Source of the DNA: Ailanthus altissimus
Lineage: Eukaryota; Streptophyta; Magnoliopsida; Sapindales; Simaroubaceae
Length of the DNA: 64,000 bases
Assembly (NCBI GenBank): GCA_946807835.1
Contig: OX327683.1
Coordinates: 14,141,001-14,205,000 of the forward strand
Direction: 5' to 3'
The notes under the pieces are model-generated. The model was given only the letters and a program-made list of their open reading frames with translations. It did not search any database and was not told the DNA's origin. Below are positions 47,835-59,005 of this stretch, in pieces. The position numbers and the translations under genes were made by a program. How positions within the stretch are numbered: the stretch's first letter is position 1; the number at the start of each line of letters is the position of its first letter.

Positions 47835-48029
47835 TGTAAGGAGCCCAACGAACCACACATATCTCTACATTGGTATGATACTGTCCACTTTGAGCCTAAA
47901 CCCTCATGATTTTGCTCTTAAGCTTTACTTAAAAGGCCTCATACCAATGTAGATATGGTTAATTCCTTATAAAACCATGATCCTCCCTATATCTAGCCAA
48001 TATAGGATATTTGTTTGCTTTCCTTAACA
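47835..48029 (-). repeat. TRIM array LTR copy 1
   Basis: It reads TGTAAGGAGCCCAACG to TTTCCTTAACA on the plus strand. The ATTTA target duplication lies immediately to its left. Confidence 0.85.
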
Positions 48030-48370
48030 ATCATCCCCTTAAAGAAATGACCATACAGCCTCCCCTTAAATGATATTCTATCTGCTCCCCCAACAGTTTG
48101 CTACTCACTTTTATTGCATTGATTACTTACGCCTTACAGGAAGCATCAGAGTACCACTTACTATTAAAAGTTCGCTCTATTAGGTCAGCTTTGCATCATT
48201 GCATTAGCTGCACACGTCTTATGTGAAGCCCGAAACATAACAACTCTTGTCCATAAAGAACAACATAAATCCATTACAAGCTAGGGGTATGAACTAGACT
48301 CACCACCTTCTCGTTCAACATCGAGGATTTTCTCCACATGACAATTCTAAGGCATGGCTCTAATACCACT

Positions 48371-48472
48371 TGTAAGAGCCCAACAAACTACACATATCTC
48401 CACATTGATATGATATTATCCACTTTAGGCCTAAGCTCTAATGGTTTTCCTCTTGGACTTTACCCAGAAGGT
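48371..48472 (-). repeat. TRIM array LTR copy 2, partial
   Basis: It starts TGTAAGAGCCC but after GGACTTTACCCAGAAGGT switches to internal-region sequence (CAACATGGCAATTTTGGGG). That ends in a primer site next to copy 3. The breakpoint marks a recombination or deletion. Confidence 0.8.
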
Positions 48473-48514
48473 TTCCTCAACATGGCAATTTTGGGGCATG
48501 ACTCTGATACCACT

Positions 48515-48708
48515 TATAGAAGCCCAACAAACCACACATTTTTCCACATTGGTATGATATTATCCACTTTAGTCTTAAGCCCTAATGGCTTTGCTCCTGG
48601 ACTTTACCCAAAAGGTCTTATACTAATAGAGATATGATTAACTCTTTATAAACCCATTATCATCCCCATATCTAGCTAATGTGGGACATTTGTTTGCTTT
48701 CCTTAACA
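48515..48708 (-). repeat. TRIM array LTR copy 3
   Basis: It starts TATAGAAGCCC and ends TTTCCTTAACA, 194 bp. It is followed by a full internal segment to 49050 that contains GCTCCCCCAACAGTCTGC, as in the first internal segment. Confidence 0.85.
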
Positions 48709-49050
48709 ATCCTCTCCTTGAACAAAGGACCATACAACCTCCCCTCAAATGATATTTCATTCGCTCCCCCAACAGTCTGCTACTTATTTTCTCTGCGTTG
48801 ACCGTTTACGCCTTATGTGAAGCACCAGAGTACTACTTACTATTGAAAGCCCACTCTATCAAGTCAAATTTGTATCACTGCATTAGCTATACATATCTTA
48901 CATGAAGTCTGAAGTACAACAACGTCTGTCCATAGAGTAAAAACACGAATCCATTACAAGCCAGGGGCTTGAACCAGGCTCACGACCTTCTCGTTCGACA
49001 CTAAGGATTTTCTCCACATGGCAACTCTGGAGCGCAGCTATGATACCACT

Positions 49051-49244
49051 TGTAGGAGCCCAACGAACCACACATATCTTCACATTGGTATGATATTGTC
49101 CACTTTAGGCCTAAGCCATCATAGTTTTCCTTTTGGGTTTTACCCAAAAGGCGTCATACTAATGAAGATATGGTTAACTCCTTATAAACTCATAATCCTC
49201 CCTATATCTAGCCAATGTGGGACATTTGTTTACTTTTCTTAATA
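49051..49244 (-). repeat. TRIM array LTR copy 4
   Basis: It starts TGTAGGAGCCCAACG and ends TTTTCTTAATA, where the terminal CA has decayed to TA. ATTTA follows, matching the left flank of copy 1. Confidence 0.85.
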
Positions 49245-49474
49245 ATTTAATCTTTGATAATTTGGTTTCAAAATAATAGATTTTTCAAGTCCATTAATGA
49301 AGTCAATGGCTCCAAATTTTAATTACTTTAAGATTAGGTAGACAAATGTGTTTATGTGTTCTTTTGCTCCTCTCTCACTGGGAATAATTTTTTTGGGTAG
49401 ACAAATTTGTTTGTTGTGCTTGCAAAATGTAATCCCAATGATTAATTGGGCTTTTTCCTTCGCTCTGTAACATA

Positions 49475-49740
49475 TTCAAGAAGAAGGCTCCCAAAGCCAT
49501 AAAGAAAATTAGAAAGTTTGCTCAAAAGGCCATGGGTGTACAATTGATGTTAGAGTGGTTGTGAAACTCAACAGACACATATAGAGTCGTGGTATCCATA
49601 GCTTGTTGAGGAGAATTCGTGTCCGAATTGCAAGAAAGAGAAATGATGAGGAAGATGCCAAATAGGGTTTTCACTTACTCGTGATTATTATTGAGATCCC
49701 TCTTGAAGGATTGAAAGGTTTGGAAACCAAGGTCACTAAA
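49475..49740 (+). pseudogene. RPL31: Ribosomal protein L31 (eL31) retropseudogene fragment
   Basis: The reading FKKKAPKAIKKIRKFAQKAM (49475 on) shifts by one base near 49546. It continues DVRVVVKLNRHI, stop, SRGIHSLLRRIRVRIARKRN, DEEDAK, stop, then EIPLEGLKGLETKV. This is the C-terminal three quarters of cytosolic 60S ribosomal protein L31, which sits by the peptide exit tunnel. Tryptophan after HI and glutamate after DAK have become TAG. No intron interrupts about 88 codons, which fits a processed copy. The N-terminus is missing or unrecognisable upstream. No poly(A) tail is obvious, since another LTR begins just after. Confidence 0.85.
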
Positions 49741-49744
49741 TTAA

Positions 49745-51007
49745 TGAATGCAATAAATCTAAATTATCACAAGTAAATTATGATGATTACAATATAAAAA
49801 AAGTCTAGGATTATAACTATCTCTCAATATATTTTTCTAAATATATTACTCTTAATATTTAATCCCCCAATTTTATTATTGGTCAAGACACCAATCTCTT
49901 TACTAATCTCTTTCGATAGTCAAGTGTATATATATTAATTTACCAATTACCTATATCCCTATAGTAACTCGATAAAATAAGACTTATTAAGTTTAAGTCC
50001 TTTTAACCATACATGCCATATATGTATATTCATTTCCTATATCGAAACTTACAGATATTACTCTACAATCATGTATCAAATTACCCTAAGCTAAACATAG
50101 TGATGCCTTTTCCAAGTTTTTCAATGTATTCCTCAATCAATTAATAACTAACCAAGTATATTGAAAGCATTAAGATCAAATAATTTGAATAATAAAAAAT
50201 TGAATTCATAAAATATTAAAAAGTATAATAATCAAGCACACATATTGAGTTCAAACTAAATAAAAATAGTTCATGATTACAAGAGAATGAAGGCAAGAAA
50301 TAATTAAAAACATGATACAACTAGAAAGCAAACCAAAATTAATATCTCAAATTTTACCTTGTAGTTGGTTGATCTCACAAGAATTCACCAAAACCTTTCT
50401 ACTCTTAATATGTGTGAAATTCTCTTTCTAAATTGCTCTAATTCAGCTTTATTTCTATAATAAAAAAAAACGTAAGCTCTGAATATGTAAAAGACTGAGA
50501 TGAATGGCCTTTTTATAGCAAAGTCTTGGAGTTGTATTTAGAATCTAATTAGAAATCGCACCAATGCTGGGGTGTTACCTCAAAAAGTTCCATCACTACA
50601 ATGGTGGTCATTTAATGTTAAGGCATTGAGCCTTGGAAAATAGGGTATTGATATTAGTCGAATCGCTAGGGCGATGGCTTGCTGGAGCTAGAGTAATGCA
50701 GATTTTGAAATTACCACTGCAATATTCTCCATTTATCATGGAAGCGTTCTTCCTTTCATGAATACTAAAGCGTTCAGTTCCCTGTTGATGTCACATTCAT
50801 CTAGAACCTTACAAATTTTACATTTAAGTCCAAATTCTTGATTTGGACTTCAGTTTCGTAGTTTTTGCTCCAAATTCATTTTTCATCATTTAATATTCAT
50901 TCCCCATAAAATCAATATTAACTATGTAAATTGCCTTCTATTCATTTAAAAATAAATAATTCCTAAGTAAATTTGGGATAAAATATAGATTTATTTTACT
51001 TTTATCA
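49745..51007 (-). mobile_element. Athila-like LTR, reverse, 3' end truncated
   Basis: On the minus strand it starts TGATAAAAGTAAAAT at 51007. It shares with 29881-31205 the block TTGGTCAAGACACCAATCTC…CTATAGTAACTCGATAAA (49880-49990 here). Its far end abuts the RPL31 remnant. No primer site or internal region is attached. Confidence 0.6.
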
Positions 51008-51189
51008 GCATGATGAGCTATAATTCATAATTAAATTAGAATATATATTTTTAAATATATAATATAATTATATAGATATTAACATATTAAAAAAAATTAA
51101 AATCAATAAACTGATTTTGCAATATAAAAAAGAAATTTAATTTTTAGTATCCTCTCAATGATACACATTTATTACAAAATATTGATATA

Positions 51190-51357
51190 TATTTTGTACC
51201 ACATTAGCTACCGCATAGTCCTTTACGTGTGTAACAATATGCCATGTGGCATTAAACATGTCACCTATCATTGGTTTAAATGACACAAATAAATGATAGA
51301 AGTTTTCTATCACAAATCGATTTATGACAGTGAATCACCGTATTTGTTTTAGTAGTG
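51190..51357 (-). mobile_element. Possible CACTA-type transposon end
   Basis: On the minus strand from 51357 the text starts CACTACTAAAACAAATACGG and has short inverted subterminal repeats (TGATAGAA…TTCTATCA). CACTACTAAAA-type ends mark plant En/Spm-like transposons and derived short elements. The opposite end was not found. The rest of 51008-51546 is AT-rich and unassigned apart from an 18-base T run near 51440. Confidence 0.35.
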
Positions 51358-51546
51358 TACATAATCTTAGCTAGCTTTCCAAATTTATGAATAAATTCTC
51401 ATTTAATAAAAAGGAAAGAAGAACAAATTCTCATATTTCAATTTTTTTTTTTTTTTTGTTGATATTACTCTCTAACCTATGTTTTGATTTTCTTGGAATT
51501 AAAGTTTCTTTAGTTCTCCCGCCCCCCCTCTCAAAATTGAACTTTA

Positions 51547-51761
51547 TGGTAAATTCTCTTTTTACTTCATTTGATTGTAGCAAAAATACATGAATATATA
51601 CAAACTATATGAATCTATCCTAAGAAAGTTTACAATTGCTATTAACTACAAAAAAAGAAAAAGAAATTATTACCAGATTCTATTACTACAAAAAGACTTT
51701 CTATTTTTACATCCCTACAAATTAGGACAAATTACTCCTAATTATAATAGAATCTTCAACA
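51547..51761 (-). mobile_element. 3' LTR of the 51.5-58.0 kb copia
   Basis: 215 bp, parallel to 57799-58009 with scattered differences. The frame crossing it (51590-51835) is not a gene. Confidence 0.82.
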
Positions 51762-52029
51762 CTCCTTCTCAAGGCGGATGGAAGAGATCTGTCATTCCTA
51801 GCTTTTTTAAGATACGTTCGAATGATGGATTCTAAACACCTTTGGTGAGGATATCAGCAAGTTGTCAACCGGTAGGAATATATAGTGTGCATATCAATCC
51901 ACTATCAAATTTCTCTTTGATAAAATGTCTATCCACTTCTACGTGTTTAGTTCGTCATACTGCACTAGATTTCATGCTATTCCAATGTGAGATTTATTAT
52001 CACAGTACAACTTTATTGGCTTATTCCAT

Positions 52030-53133
52030 TTGATTTTTAAATCTTCTAGGATAATCTTCATACATAGCAATTCACCCAAGGGCTATTGATCTGAACTCTA
52101 TTTTTGCACTTGACCTTGACGTTATGCATTTTGCTTCTCCACGTCACAAGATTTCCTCCTAAAAACGTACAATAACTTGAAGTTGACATTCTATCCATTA
52201 AAGCAGCAACATAATCTGCATTTGTATAACATTTAAGTTTCAAATTCTCATGCTTCTTGTATAGAATTTCCTTGCCAATAGCAGACTTTAAGTATCTGAG
52301 CACTCTATAGACTGCTTAACGATGTGAATCCTTTGGGTTGCACATGAATTGGCTAACCACGCTCACTGTATAGGCAATATCTGAATGAGTGTGAGCTAAG
52401 TAAATTAACTTACCTACTAATTTCTAGTATTGACCCTTGTTAATTATGGCTCTTTTCTCATTGATGTCAAGCTTATGCTTTAGATCAATAGGTGTCTCAC
52501 ATGGTTTGCAGCCTATCATCCCTGTTTCGTTTAGAAGATCAAGAAAATATTTTTGTTGTGAGATAAAATTTCCTCTTTTTCAATGTGCCACCTCTATACT
52601 AAGAAAATATGTCAACTTCCCAAGTTTTTTGATTTCAAATTCTGCAGCAAATCTCCTCCGCAACATTTTCTTCTCAATAAGATCATCACCCGTTATTGTA
52701 ATGTCGTCTATATAAATAATCAAGGTAGTAGCCCCCCTTGAAGTGGAGTGTTTAATGAACAGAGTGTGATCTGCCTGACTTTGTCGATATCCCATTGAGA
52801 TCATGGCTTTTGTGAACCTTCTGAACCAGGCATAGGTGACAGTTTTAAGCCGTAGAGTGCCTTTTTCAACCTACAAACTTGGTTAGGAGAAAAAGAGTGA
52901 TTGAATCCTGGTGGTGGATCTATAAAAACCTCTTTTTCTAATTCTTCATGTAAGAAAGCATTCTTTACATCATATTGCTGCATATATTACCCAAAATTAG
53001 CTACTAAAGAAAATAAAATTCGAATGGTGTTCATCTTAGCAACTGGGGCAAATGTCTCTTGATATTCTATCCCAAATATTTTTATATATCCCTTCGTAAC
53101 TAGCCTAGCTTTATACCTTTTCAAACTATCATC
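52030..53133 (-). pseudogene. Copia RT and RNase H remnants
   Basis: On the minus strand, from 53133: [60 protein letters not shown] (52983 on), ADHTLFIKHS and IIYIDDITITGDD with an intact Y-I-D-D catalytic box (about 52700-52720), EIKKLGKLTYFLSIEV. RNase H follows (LKCYTNADYVAALMDRMSTS, 52235-52180). Frameshifts separate the blocks. It copies the element RNA in active relatives. The N-terminal part continues beyond the solo LTR at 53134-55451 with WVYALKYKVD. Confidence 0.85.
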
Positions 53134-55451
53134 TGTTGGGATTTGTGCTTATGTGTCATCCCATTATGTATAAATATTTAATGATAGTATTTATATAATT
53201 ATCATTTCTAATAAAATCGTTAATATTATTTATAATAAATGGTAAGATGCTTGTAACATTTCAGACATTGGATGATCTGAAGGAGTTTATATATGGTCTA
53301 AAAGAGTTTAGATCAGTGTTGAGAGTTAGTACATTAATAGAGTTAGCAAAATCTAAACAGTTAGAGCCTTGTCAAAATCGGACAATGACCTAATAATATA
53401 TTTATAATGACATAGCTGCAAAGAGTTGCAGATGGTGCTAAGAAATATCATTATGTAAATATGTTCTCAAACATGATGTTTCTGATCTAATTTTATCGAT
53501 GCGGGTCTATCGGTGGAATCCATTAATATAGATTAGCGTATGTCTATATCTGGATGGTCCAGATGGTTAATCTTAGCAAACTGTGAGTTTAGTGAAAGCT
53601 CATATAGACATACAGGTATTCAGTGAGGACTAGATATTGAACAGACTCACAAAGACCTCTAATAGACATCTCATAAAGCCGTAAATGGAAGGCCTTTCGA
53701 GTTGAGTAGTATTTGTGGTCCTTTGACTTGAGTGCCACGGTGGGCTTGTGAGTGATCCACCATACTTTAGTTCCACATATGTCAGAGACCTTTTATGGTC
53801 TGACCATTATATGTCGTTGGATATGGTCCGATGCTTATGGAGTCTGATGTGCATAAATATGGGATCCATCAGCTCATATGAGTGGGTTGTATATCATAAG
53901 GCTCCGAGATTGCATTTCAGAAAGTCTTGTGGCTACAAACATAAACCTCAAAAAATATATTCCGAATGGATAAATAATATCAAAAAAATATTTGTGGATA
54001 TTGTTTAAGGAAATATAAATTTGGAGATAAGTTGATGGTTGAGCAAATAGAGATTTGACAGTGATGATCTATTTCTCTACTCTTCTAGGATATATATGAT
54101 GGAGATTATACAAATATGCAATAACTTCAACTTGCATGGTCTAACGCGCTGATTTGTAATCTCCGTAACGTATGTATGGGGAATCACTCACGGATGTATG
54201 AAAGAGCTCCATATGACAAATCAGGTATGGACCTAGAGAGTCTCACAATCTGAAGTGTACTCGTTGAGCACTGAGGTAGTGGACTAGATTGAATAATTCA
54301 ATCCAATAAATTTCAGCAAAAATAGAATAATTGTTTCGGGATCCCTCAGGATGTGCATTTGTCAAGACTTAATTGTTAAGTACATCATTGAATTAATTAA
54401 CAAGAGTTGTTAATTAATAGAATGATTGGCAAGTGGCACAATTTGGTCCATGATTTGATTTTACCTTAGTAGTAAAAACTAGTAAGGTAAAAAGTAATTA
54501 TTAAAAAAAAATTGAATAATTAAATTAGATATTATTATTACATTATTAGATAATGTGATAATATATTAATCATGGCCATTATATTTTAATATATTGGGGG
54601 GCCTAGATGTTGGCCATTTATTTACCTAATATAATTAAAATAATTATATTCGTTAGGTAATGATTTGTTTAGGTGGCCATTATTCTAGTGCTTAATAAAT
54701 TAATCTTAAGTGTGAGACCAACAATTAAATTGGTGGAGCACTTGTTTTTATTTTATCAAAAAGTGTTGAATAACAGAAACAAAAATTAAGCTAACATTTT
54801 GATTCATTCATTCATTTTAGAGGTTAAGGAATTTCAAGGTAAATGAGAGAGGTTTTTTGGTTTTGTGTTTTTCAAGTGTTGAAAGCAAAAAGAAATTCTC
54901 TTCATCTTCTTCTCTCATAAATAGATCAAAATGAATAAATGAAAATGGAGAAAGAGATTAGTAATTGTAGACAAGAGTTGTGCTAAAATTAATTAATCTA
55001 TGAAAATTGTTTCCATCATTTAAACAAGAATTGTATGTAAATATTTACCATCTGCATTTCAGAATCAAATAATTTTTGTTTAAAGAGTTTGAATACATGT
55101 GCTGGAAATTGTAAAACTAAGCTACCATTCTAACTCCATAATCTCCCCAAATCGTTATGGACTAGAATTGTTCAACAATTCACTTCAAGGTGAGCTCTTC
55201 AATTAGATTGTTGGAGGACTTGAAGAATTTGTAAAGCTACCTTCATTAGGTAAGTGTTCTTTACATTTTATTTTAAGTAATACAATTGTTCATCATGTAT
55301 AAGTTGTTGTATAATAGTTATACTTGAACATATATGTGATATATGTGGTTAAATTTGTTAAATTGGGTGTATATGTTAACATGTTTTCGCTGCGTGTAGT
55401 AATTTTTAAAATTACGTATACACTCGTATGTCACACACTCGATTTCTAACA
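53134..55451 (+). mobile_element. Family A solo LTR inside the copia RT gene
   Basis: The 2318-bp block begins TGTTGGGATTTGTGC and ends ATTTCTAACA. The flanks TCATC (53129-53133) and CCATC (55452-55456) are a target duplication with one substitution. With it removed, the minus-strand RT reading KYKVDG joins DSLKRYKARL, which confirms the insertion. The frame at 53748-54008 is not a gene. Confidence 0.88.
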
Positions 55452-57560
55452 CCATCAACCTTATACTTCAAGGCATACACCTACTTACATCCCACTATTT
55501 TTTTCCCTTTAGTAAATCAACTATTTGCCACGTTTGATTTTTCTCTAGGGCATTCATCTCATCTCTTATAGAAATTTTCGATTCTCATTTTCTAAAGCCT
55601 TATGTAAGGTTTTCAGAATGGATATAGTGCTTATTTTTAACAAGAAAACTCTATGTGATGGTGAGAAATTTTTTAAGGACATACAATTAGCTATATGATA
55701 TAAGAGATTTCAGTGCATTTTCTTACTCCTTTCCTAATGGAAATTGGTTGATTAAGATCATTGATATTAGGAGCAGATAAAGATGGATGAGAGGGTTTAT
55801 TACCTTACTTAGGTTTGGATTCTTCAGCTTGCAAAAGTGTTTGGATAGGTTGATCTTTCTTCTATATACCTGAAGTTGTCAGGCATCAATAGTTTATGGC
55901 TGATTTGGTTGTTATAAAGACTCATTAATAAGATTTGGAGACCCACTTTATTGCTGATCCAGTATAGCTAAAATCTCATTATCAAGATTTCGTAATTGAG
56001 ACTCAAATGAAGACTCATTAACAATATTTTGAGACTCACTTTGCTGTTAATCTAATATGGTTAAATGTTCATTATCTAGATTTTGCAATAAACTCAAATG
56101 AAGATGAAATGAAAGAGAATTGTTGTTGCTGAGCTAGGATTTGGAATGAATCAAAATCATCATTCTTATTTTCTTTGTAGGTGTTCTCCCTTCGAAGATG
56201 AGAATTATTAAAATAAGATTGTTTCTCATCAAAAGTATCCTTTGACACAAAAAATTTTCTTGAGGGTGAGTGATAGCATTTATAACCCTTTTGTATGGTA
56301 GAATATTCTATGAAAATACACTTGAGAGCTCTATGATCAAGTTTGCTACATTGATGTTTATGAATATTCACATAAGAGACACACCTAAAAATCCTTGGAG
56401 GGATTTTAGAAAAAAGTTATTCTTTGGAAAAAAATTCTGACAAATAGTTTAAAGGACTTTTAAAATTAATAACTCTCGAAGGCATTTGATTTGTCAAATA
56501 AATGGAGGTTAAAATAGCCTCTCCCCAATAATGTTTTGGAACTCGATTTTGAAAAAGTAATACTCGAATAATTTCAAGAAAATGTCTATTCTCTCTCTGC
56601 TAACCCGTTTTGTTGAGGGGTATCATCAACACAAGATAATTGATGAATGATCCTTTCTTTTTCAAAGTATGGTGACAAAATTTGATTGAAGTAATCTCTG
56701 GCATTATCAATTCTAATACCTTTAATGCTAACCCTGAATTAGTTTTTTTTTATCATACTTGTGAAGATTGGAAAGATATGACTCACACAAGATTTTCTTC
56801 TGACGAGATAGACCCAAGTCATTCAGGTGCAATCATCAATAAACATCACAAATCCTTTTACTCCTGAAATATTAAGAATTTTATATGCCCCCCATATATT
56901 AGAGTGAATTATAATAAATGAAGATAAAAATCTTAAATTACTTAAAGGAAATGGGACGGACTCTATGATGCTTTGCAAACTCATAAATTTCACAATGAAG
57001 TTGTTCAACATCAAGATTCTTAAATAAAGACAAACATTTTCTTAAGAGTCTTATAAGATGGATGTTCTAAATGACGATGATTCCAAATATCATCTTTATT
57101 AGAATTGACTGAAATAAAGGATAGAGATAAAGGGTTACTATAACTGCCTTGTTGTTCAAGAATACATAGCCCGTCCTTGACTCTAACTTGCCCAATCATA
57201 CTCCCTATAGCTTGGTCTTGAAATATGCAGTGATCATGAAAAAAAGTTACACAACAATTTAAGTCCTTAATTATGTGACAGATAGATAACAAATTGACAG
57301 CAAGATTAGGAATATGCAACATATTTTTAAAAAAGAATAACGGATTAAGAAAAATTGTCCCTTAACTTGCAACTATGGTTAAGGATCCATCAGCCACTTT
57401 GACTTAATTGCTACTAGAATAAGGCTGATAAGATGTGAAAGAACCTGCATAATAGGCCATGTGATATGTTACACTTGAGTCAATGACCCAGGTGCTAGAA
57501 GCACATTTATTTAAGGCACTAAAAGCATGAGAAAATGAAATTTTACTATTTTAAGCAAGA
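55452..57560 (-). pseudogene. Copia protease and integrase remnants
   Basis: On the minus strand: a protease-like SVTYHMA (about 57480, active site DSG altered to DSS), MLHIPNLAVNLLSICHIIKD (57322 on), the pre-integrase HLEHPSYKTLKKMF, integrase core pieces NIWGAYKILNISGVKGFVMF and IDDCT (56890-56823), and the C-terminal HQCSKLDHRALKCIFIEYST and GYKCYHSPSRKFFVSKDTF (56360-56260). Integrase would insert new copies. Stops and shifts are frequent. Gag, expected upstream of 57560, is absent. Confidence 0.8.
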
Positions 57561-57798
57561 GAGCATGACCCAGATAATTTCTCCAATGTGTTGAGTAAGA
57601 TCCGTAGGCGTTTAACCTCCTTTTTGTTGAGTCCTCCCACTTTTAGTGTGTTGAGTTCTTTTTGAGATTTTTTTGGAACTTCAGATATGATTAAGAACTG
57701 AACAAGTTTTTTAGGCTAGAGAACAAGAAACAGCAAGGCAGGAAAGGAAGCAAAAGGATTTTTTTTTTTTCAGACCCTAGTTAAGCTCTGATACTATA

Positions 57799-58009
57799 TG
57801 GTGAATTCTCTTTCTACTTCATTTGATTGTAGCGAAAATACATGACTATATACAGAATATATGAATCTATCCTAGGAAAGTTTACAATTGCTATTAAGTA
57901 CAAATAAATAGAAATTATTACCAAATCCTATTACAGTACAATGACTTCTTATTTTTACATCCCTACAAATCAGGACCAATTATTCTTAATTATAACAAAA
58001 TCTTCAACA
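57799..58009 (-). mobile_element. 5' LTR of the 51.5-58.0 kb copia
   Basis: 211 bp. It matches 51547-51761 and adjoins the primer site at 57785-57796. From 58010 to 58356 the sequence is AT-rich with no recognisable feature. Confidence 0.82.
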
Positions 58010-58360
58010 CATTCCCCTTTTTCATTTCATTTTAAGCCAATGTGTTCTAACTCCTATATCTTAGGTTCCTATTTTTTTATTTCCTTTAAATCTTTTTTCT
58101 GTGGTAAATATTAAAAAAATGACATTTTAGTATCTGATTTTATAAGTATTAACAACCTAGTCTTCCATATTCCAATAAATAAAACATTAATCCCTATCAT
58201 TAGAAAGATTCTATTAAATGAGTTCTTTTTAAAGGCAAAAGAATACTTTTACCATTTCTGTAACAAAGCTATCAAAATATTAGTTTGAAAAGTCAAAAAG
58301 ACAAATTTATTAATTACATAATAAATAAAATAAAATAAAATATTAAAAAAAATAATAAAA

Positions 58361-58980
58361 TGACACATGTCATAATATGATAAGTTAATGATAATACGCG
58401 TCATCATGTAATTGGTTAAAAATTTTAATAAATATATTTTTTAAGGAATAAATATTTTTAAAAATAAATTAATAAATAAATTATTTTTAATAAAAAGACA
58501 CGTATCATAATATGGTTAGTTACAAATGACATGTGTCATCATGTAATTGATTTATATTTCTAATAAATATATTTTTTAAAGAATAAAATTTTTAAAAGTA
58601 AATTAATAAATATATTAAATAAAATGACAAATATCATAATATGATTAATTATAAATATCACGTGTCATCATGTAATTATTTATATGTTTAGTAAATATAT
58701 TTTTTTAAAGAATAAATATTTTTAAAAATAAATTAATAAATATATTTTTATTAAAAGAACACGTGTTATAATATGATTAGTTACAAATGACACGTGTCAT
58801 CATGTAATTGGTTTATATGTTTAAGAAATATTTTTTTTTGAAGAAATAAATATTTTTAAAAGTAAATTGATAAATATATATTTAATTAATATTTTTAATA
58901 AAAGGACATGTGTCATAATATAATTAGTTACAAATAACACATGTCATCATGTAATTGGTTTATATTTTTTATAAATAAAA
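58361..58980. repeat. Tandem array of five ~130-bp AT-rich units carrying G-box motifs
   Basis: Units start near 58361, 58496, 58625, 58757 and 58904 (spacing 135, 129, 132, 147). Each begins with a GACACGTGTCATAATATGATTAG variant. About 28 bases later comes GACACGTGTCATCATGTAATT, followed by a run of A/T. Most units thus hold two CACGTG or near-CACGTG cores. Units are imperfect. No gene is attached; effects on PIP copies nearby are speculative. Confidence 0.85.
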
Positions 58981-59005
58981 TAATTAATAAATAATTAAAA
59001 TATTT

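Larger units (their letters stand above)
47835..49244 (-). mobile_element. Tandem TRIM array (LTR-int-LTR'-LTR-int-LTR)
   Basis: LTR copies are 47835-48029, 48371-about 48472 (partial), 48515-48708 and 49051-49244, each full copy 194-195 bp, with internal segments between. The whole array is flanked by ATTTA (47830-47834 and 49245-49249). On the minus strand the LTR begins TGTTAAG and ends CTTACA or CCTACA. Each LTR is followed by a TGGTATCAGAGTC-like primer site. It has no coding capacity. The short partial copy shows unequal recombination between copies. Confidence 0.88.
51547..58009 (-). mobile_element. Ty1/copia element lacking gag, split by a solo LTR
   Basis: LTRs are 51547-51761 (3') and 57799-58009 (5'); both read TGGT-AATTCTCTTT to CTTCAACA on the plus strand. 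On the minus strand the 5' LTR is followed two bases later by TAGTATCAGAGC (57785-57796), a tRNA-Met primer site. The 3' LTR is preceded by the purine tract TTGAGAAGGAG. Protease, integrase, RT and RNase H remnants lie between, in copia order. Only about 200 bases separate primer site and protease, so gag is deleted. The five-base flanks (CTTTA, CATTC) do not match. Confidence 0.85.

Noticed and set aside
58361..58980. CRISPR-like array
   Set aside because: Units are imperfect, the spacers are themselves repeated, and this is plant nuclear DNA. It is an ordinary tandem repeat.
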